In this document: one piece after another, positions 7,719-11,449 of the stretch
Layout of the letters: each line of letters opens with the position of its first letter
Position numbering within the stretch: position 1 is the stretch's first letter
DNA from: Phoronis ovalis
Taxonomy: Eukaryota > Phoronida > Phoronidae
Length of the DNA: 11,449 nucleotides
Reading direction: 5' to 3'
NCBI GenBank assembly: GCA_028565635.1
Contig: JAOXYB010053123.1
Span: 1-11,449, forward strand
Translations under genes and position numbers: made by a program
The notes under the pieces: generated by a model
What the model was told of the DNA's origin: nothing
The model's input: only the letters and a program-made list of their open reading frames with translations
The model's database searches: none

Positions 7719-7889
7719 TTGTTGATTGTGGCCCCATACCCACTGTGCTGAACAGCGATCACGATGGAAACGCCACTACATTTAACTCGTCAGCAACATA
7801 TGACTGTAATACAGGTTATAATATGGAAGGAATGCAAACTATCAAATGCAAGCCTAATGGCCAATGGACTAATCCACCAAGCTGTACTA
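7719..7889 (+). CDS. Exon 12: CCP domain 5 (type B)
   Basis: CCP of 57 codons: VDCGPIP, YDC, IKC and SC, with GQWTNPP before the last cysteine. It differs from exon 15 at six bases by my count, four of which change residues (P/S, I/V, N/T, M/K). It has two sequons (N-A-T, N-S-S). The acceptor is TTTATCATAG and the donor GTGAGG, phase 1-1. Confidence 0.93.
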
Positions 7890-8308
7890 GTGAGGATAAT
7901 GTTAATCTAGTCTATAAAAAAATTGTGTTGATCTTCATTATAACAATGAAATATACCAGCATTCTGCTGGAATTACCCTAGGGAGCTGCTGGCTTTATCA
8001 CATTTGTAATCCTTATGTTGTCAAATCCGTGATGACAATACGTAATTAAACTGGATTGTATTTATTCAATTGAATGTTAAATTTTTTAAAGGGACATACA
8101 GAAATTAACATGGCTAAAAAATATTTTTCTTGATCATGAATTTAACTATAGTCATCTTTGCATTCGAAAACTGCAAATTATTTTAATGCCAAATTTAAAG
8201 ACAATATCCATCTCTTTCAGTAGAACACAGTGTGTTAATATTTCACAATAATTGTGCAATGTGAAGCTAATTAATATACGTATCTGTGAATCATAGCATC
8301 TGTTACAG
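7890..8308 (+). other. Intron 12
   Basis: Intron of 419 nt from GTGAGG to CATCTGTTACAG. It is the duplicate of intron 15 (9366-9776). The first roughly 150 nt are nearly identical between the two, while the last 200 are clearly more diverged. No other content is seen. Confidence 0.75.
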
Positions 8309-8482
8309 TTAAAAATTGTGGACCTATTCCGTATGTAACTAACAGCAATCACACGAATCCAAATGTGACAACTTATGACACAGAGATAATTTATAGCTGC
8401 TTTCCTGGATACAACATGACCGGAAATAAAACAGTGAAATGCGATGTATATGGAAACTGGACGGACATCCCTGATTGCATAA
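8309..8482 (+). CDS. Exon 13: CCP domain 6 (type C)
   Basis: CCP of 58 codons with no in-frame ATG near its start, so it is found only by its domain and splice sites. The cysteine marks are KNCGPIP, YSC, VKC and DC, with GNWTD before the last. Five sequons (N-H-T, N-V-T, N-M-T, N-K-T, N-W-T) fall in 58 residues. It differs from exon 16 at four bases by my count. The acceptor is TGTTACAG and the donor GTAAAT, phase 1-1. Confidence 0.93.
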
Positions 8483-8705
8483 GTAAATACAATTAATATA
8501 CTATATTTGCGTAATATTCAATTTAACATAAAGTTATTTTTGCGCAAAACGTGGTGGCCATGAAATAACAATCTTCTTTGTTGCAAGTGAACTACCTGAC
8601 TGTGGAAAAGACAGCTGACAGGTTTCTAAAACTATTTGATGAAATATATGTTATGAGGACCTGAACGAGCTGTTTAGTCATTGATTTGTTCATTTACTAT
8701 TTCAG

Positions 8706-8876
8706 TTAAAGACTGTGGTTTAACCCCTACGGTCTCCAATAGCTATGTTACTGCTAACATGACAACATATGGAGCTGCAGCAAATTACTCGTGCAATGTA
8801 GGTTTCAATATAAGTGGAAGTGACGTAATAACATGTCAAGAAGATGGTTTATGGTCTGATGTCCCAATGTGCTTAA
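8706..8876 (+). CDS. Exon 14: CCP domain 7 (type A)
   Basis: CCP of 57 codons: KDCG, NYSC, ITC and MC. It is a close copy of exons 11 and 17. It has private changes relative to both (I-S-G for M-S-G, and L for S before the conserved Trp). Sequons are N-M-T, N-Y-S and N-I-S. The acceptor is TTACTATTTCAG and the donor GTACGT, phase 1-1. It marks the start of the second 1.47-kb copy. Confidence 0.93.
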
Positions 8877-9194
8877 GTACGTTAAATGTAACATTGAACA
8901 TGCTAAGGCTGCATGTTTACAAACCCTACGAAATACAGTAAAACAATGCATGTATTGATATTCAAAAGGTACACTGTAACACAACGTTGTTCATTACATA
9001 AGGACAATTATACCATGAAAGAAATGCAATAATTTCATAAAATAAACTACAGACCAGTTACTATTTAAGTAGATTCTCATGTTTGCTTTAACAAATTATC
9101 TCTTTACATAATTTTTTTTAATGTTTAGTTTACTCTATCCTGATTGTTCACGAATCCATATTTTATTTCGCTAATTAACAACCCTTTATCATAG
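8877..9194 (+). other. Intron 14
   Basis: Intron of 318 nt from GTACGT to CTTTATCATAG. It is the duplicate of intron 11, with small indels. No separate content is seen. Confidence 0.75.
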
Positions 9195-9365
9195 TTGTTG
9201 ATTGTGGATCCGTACCTACTGTGCTGAACAGCGATCACGATGGAAACGCCACTACATTTAACTCGTCAGCAACATATGACTGTAATACAGGTTATACTAT
9301 GGAAGGAAAGCAAACTATCAAATGCAAGCCTAATGGCCAATGGACTAATCCACCAAGCTGTACTA
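9195..9365 (+). CDS. Exon 15: CCP domain 8 (type B)
   Basis: Near copy of exon 12: VDCGSVP, YDC, IKC and SC, with GQWTNPP. The middle of the exon is identical to exon 12 for about 90 bases. The frame stays open 61 codons into the following intron, but the consensus GTGAGT donor and the matching donor in exon 12 argue for splicing. Two sequons. Phase 1-1. Confidence 0.93.
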
Positions 9366-9776
9366 GTGAGTATAATGTCAATCTAGTCTATAAAAAAATG
9401 TGTGTTGATCTTCATTATAACAATGAAATATACCAGCATTCTGTTGGAATTACCCTAGAGAGCTGCTGGCTTTATCACATTTGTAATCCTTATGTTGTCA
9501 AATCCGAGATGACAATATGTAATCATTCTGGATTGTATTTGTTCATTTGAATGTTAAATTTTTTAAAGGAAGATACCGAAATTCAGAATACCGAATTTTT
9601 TTTTATCATGAATTTATCTATAGTCATCTTTGCACTTGAAAACTGCAAATTGTTTTAATGCCAAATACAAAGACAATATCCATCTCTTTTCGTAAAAAAT
9701 GTTTGTTAATATTTCACAATTGTGAAATGTGAAGCTAATTAAAAGACATACCTATTAATCACTGTATCTGTTACAG
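9366..9776 (+). other. Intron 15
   Basis: Intron of 411 nt from GTGAGT to TATCTGTTACAG. It is the duplicate of intron 12 and is nearly identical to it at the 5' end. Nothing else is seen. Confidence 0.75.
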
Positions 9777-9950
9777 TTAAAAATTGTGGACCTATTCCGT
9801 ATGTAACTAACAGCAATTACACGAATCCAAATGTGACAACTTATGACACAGAGATAATTTATAGCTGCTTTCCTGGATACAACATGACCGGAAATAAAAC
9901 AGTGAAATGTGATGAATATGGAAACTGGACGGACATCCCTGACTGCATAA
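9777..9950 (+). CDS. Exon 16: CCP domain 9 (type C)
   Basis: Near copy of exon 13: KNCGPIP, YSC, VKC and DC, with GNWTD. The two residue changes are H to Y inside a sequon, which is kept as N-Y-T, and V to E after CD. All five sequons are kept. The acceptor is CTGTTACAG and the donor GTAAAT, phase 1-1. Confidence 0.93.
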
Positions 9951-10047
9951 GTAAATACAATTAATATACTATATTTGCGTAATACTCAGATCAAATTTAG
10001 CATGAAAGTATTTTGCTGCAAAACGTGGTGGCCATGAAATGATAATC

Positions 10048-10484
10048 TTCTTTGTTGCAAGTGAACTACGTCACCGTGGAAAAATCCGCTGACAGGTTTT
10101 TAAAACTATTTGATGAAATACATGTTATGAGGACCTGAACGAGTTGTTTAGTCATTGATTTGTTCATTTACTATTTCAGTTAAAGACTGTGGTTTAACCC
10201 CTATGGTCTCCAATAGTTATGTTACTACTAACATGACAACATATGGAGCTGCAGCAAATTACTCGTGCAATGTAGGTTTCAATATGAGCGGAAGTGACGT
10301 AATAACATGTCAAGAAGATGGTTCATGGTCTGATGTCCCAGTTTGTACAAGTACGTAAAATGCAGCAATTATTAAAACTATACTATAATACATATTTCTA
10401 TACAGTACATTTTCACATTGTCTTTGAAAGACACAGGGTAATTGTCTGAGTATACCATAGAAAACAATGTGATAAGATAATTCT
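10048..10484 (+). repeat. Higher-order CCP repeat, partial copy 3 (exon 17)
   Basis: The third copy holds the upstream intron, exon 17 and a weakly conserved start of intron 17. Its upstream intron is very close to copy 2 (shared AAAACGTGGTGGCCATGAAA just 5' of this point). Similarity fades near 10484. The next exon (18) is B-like but much more diverged. Confidence 0.8.
10180..10350 (+). CDS. Exon 17: CCP domain 10 (type A)
   Basis: The third A-type CCP: KDCG, NYSC, ITC and VC. Its 5' half is closest to exon 14. Its M-S-G and G-S-W positions agree with exon 11. Three sequons (N-M-T, N-Y-S, N-M-S). The acceptor is TACTATTTCAG and the donor GTACGT, phase 1-1. It opens the third, incomplete copy of the repeat. 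Confidence 0.93.
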
Positions 10485-11099
10485 AACTTCCAGTATAAGG
10501 GAACTCCAATAAAACGTCTCAAATTTTTGTTTTGCTCACAATTGATGTGCTTCTAAACTATGAGTATCACAAAAAAAGAAACATTTCTGGCAGTTGATTC
10601 ATGAGGGATTTTGAATGAAACAATTTATATTTAAATGTATTCTTAGACACACTCTTGGAGAACTTTGTGCCTACATGGGTATTGAACTCACTTTTTTAAA
10701 TTTCAAGTTTTATCCAAAATGGCCACTTTCTGATTGCATATTAAGCATGTATCAGTTGGGAAAAGTATTTTTTATAGTCTTTCAGTTGGTGCTTATCCGA
10801 CATTTACAAAATTACTATGTTACCTTTTCATTTTAATATTGTTTAAAATTTGAAAGTAATACTTTATAATATTACAAAATATTACGTATTTCATAATTAG
10901 AAGTAACTTTGCAATCACAATTATAGTGAATCAATTATTTCATGTAACTACTGAGAAATTTTACTAAAAACTAGCTTCTAAAAATATCAACCGCTGAATG
11001 TGACCTTTTTGCGATGCTACACCATGTTATAGCATAGTTCGTGCAGTCTGATGCAAAAATGTGAAATAAGGACAATTTAATTACATTTTCAATTTATAG
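10351..11099 (+). other. Intron 17
   Basis: Intron of 749 nt from GTACGT to TTCAATTTATAG. The first 130 nt or so are weakly alignable to introns 11 and 14 (TATACCATAGAAAACAATG against TATACCATGGAAGAAATG), after which repeat similarity stops. An open frame at 10615-10836 has no recognisable domain and no phase-1 splice sites around a module, so I do not call a gene. Confidence 0.65.
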
Positions 11100-11270
11100 T
11101 TGTTGATTGCGGCGATATTCCTGAACTTAACAACGGATCCCATTCTAATGCGACAACAACATATAATTCAAATGCCACATTTGATTGTCAATACGGGTTT
11201 TGGCTAAATGGTAGTAAAGTAGTTACGTGTCAATACAGCGGAACGTGGACGAAGCCACCGCTGTGCGACT
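11100..11270 (+). CDS. Exon 18: CCP domain 11 (diverged type B)
   Basis: CCP of 57 codons: VDCGDIP, FDC, VTC and LC, with GTWTKPP before the last cysteine. The VDCG.IP start, NATTTYNSNAT against NATTFNSSAT of exon 12, and W-T-x-PP-x-C place it with B-type exons, clearly more diverged than 12 and 15. Four sequons (N-G-S, N-A-T twice, N-G-S). The acceptor is AATTTATAG and the donor GTAAGT in phase 1, so at least one more exon follows beyond the window. Confidence 0.92.
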
Positions 11271-11449
11271 GTAAGTACTTCTTGTAAAGCTACTCTGTTA
11301 AACTTCTGTAGAAGCGAAGATTGTATTGTAACTGCTAAAAAGTGGTTAAGTACTGAGTCCGCAAAGTTTCGGTGGAAAAGTAGACCGAAATCGTTGGCGT
11401 TGAAAATCCAAATGTAACTAATGTACTATTCACACTTTATCATTTTTGC
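11271..11449 (+). other. Start of intron 18
   Basis: The sequence after donor GTAAGT continues to the window end with no acceptor-plus-domain. It is intron running off the window. Confidence 0.65.

Larger units (their letters stand above)
7121..8573 (+). repeat. Higher-order CCP repeat, copy 1 (exons 11-12-13)
   Basis: First copy of a tandem genomic repeat containing CCP types A, B and C with their introns. It starts near GCTCTGTTGCAAGTAAAC, which matches TTTGTTGCAAGTGAAC in copies 2 and 3. Distances between matching exons are 1494 (11 to 14), 1476 (12 to 15) and 1468 nt (13 to 16). Edges are approximate. Confidence 0.88.
8574..10047 (+). repeat. Higher-order CCP repeat, copy 2 (exons 14-15-16)
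   Basis: Second copy, same order and strand as copy 1, with alignable introns throughout. The exon 14 to 17 distance is 1474 nt. Edges are approximate. Confidence 0.9.
680..11270 (+). other. Partial mosaic gene, 18 internal exons (lectin, WSC, kringle, CCP x11)
   Basis: Eighteen plus-strand exons join into one open frame of 3756 nt. Each starts after an AG, ends before a GT, is a multiple of three long, and splits a codon after its first base (phase 1). Split codons in order give Gly, Ala, Cys, Asp, Gly, Ala, Pro, Val, Pro, Leu, then Ile seven times; none is a stop. Domain order is C-type lectin (C-terminal half), WSC, short module, kringle, C-type lectin, WSC, short module, eleven CCPs. Such modules are extracellular and phase-1 exons are typical of exon-shuffled proteins. 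I see no start, signal peptide, transmembrane segment, stop or promoter, so the gene is open at both ends. It could be more than one gene, but nothing between the exons suggests an end or a new start. I recognise no named orthologue. Confidence 0.75.

Noticed and set aside
8600-8625. GACTGTGG in intron 13 resembling the start of a CCP exon
   Set aside because: No acceptor precedes it and no downstream CCP cysteines follow. The equivalent places in the other repeat copies do not keep the word.
9366-9550. Open extension of exon 15 into the intron (61 codons)
   Set aside because: The duplicate exon 12 stops after 30 codons in the matching place, and both have consensus GTGAG donors. The extension has no domain. 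Read-through isoforms remain possible but unsupported.
10615-10836. 73-codon open frame in intron 17, considered as a mobile-element or gene fragment
   Set aside because: The translation shows no reverse transcriptase, transposase or other motif, and I found no terminal repeats or target-site duplication around it.
1-11449. Bacterial-type systems (operons, CRISPR, toxin-antitoxin, prophage) and tRNA or rRNA genes
   Set aside because: Split domains with GT...AG introns show this is animal DNA. The only regular repeats are the 26-bp minisatellite, which has no spacers, and the CCP duplication. I saw no tRNA cloverleaf or rRNA-like stretch.

Overview
This is eukaryotic (animal) genomic DNA. It is AT-rich, with short exons separated by AT-rich introns that have canonical GT...AG ends and pyrimidine-rich acceptors. 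The encoded domains (C-type lectin, WSC, kringle, sushi/CCP) are extracellular animal modules. The mix of modules and the intron style suggest an invertebrate, most likely a mollusc or other lophotrochozoan. That placement is inference: no species-diagnostic marker is present.

I read the window as an internal part of ONE large plus-strand gene of 18 exons (680..11270). It has no start codon, signal peptide, membrane segment, stop codon or poly(A) signal, so both ends lie outside. Every exon is phase 1 on both sides and a multiple of three long. The 18 exons splice into one uninterrupted frame of 3756 nt (1252 codons), and no split codon makes a stop.

Layout: 1-679 intron or unassigned. Exon 1 is the C-terminal half of a C-type lectin. 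Exon 2 is WSC. Exon 3 is a short two-cysteine module. Exon 4 is a kringle. Exon 5 is a complete C-type lectin, followed by an intron with a tandem duplication and a 26-bp minisatellite. Exon 6 is a second WSC. Exon 7 is a longer version of the short module, resembling the start of a fibrinogen-like domain. Exons 8-18 are eleven CCP/sushi domains, one per exon.

The order lectin-WSC-short module occurs twice, so the front half looks like a duplicated three-part block, followed once by a kringle and once by the CCP run. The CCP run has its own order. Exons 11-17 read A-B-C-A-B-C-A with a period of about 1.47 kb that includes the introns, exon 18 is a diverged B, and exons 9-10 fit the B and C positions. 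The CCPs are unusually rich in N-glycosylation sequons (41 by my count in eleven domains). Both lectin domains lack the usual EPN/QPD sugar-calcium motif, and the kringle lacks the Asp-X-Asp of lysine-binding kringles.

The likely product is a large, heavily glycosylated secreted or cell-surface mosaic protein, perhaps in recognition or adhesion; the function is inference. All counts and alignments were done by eye.
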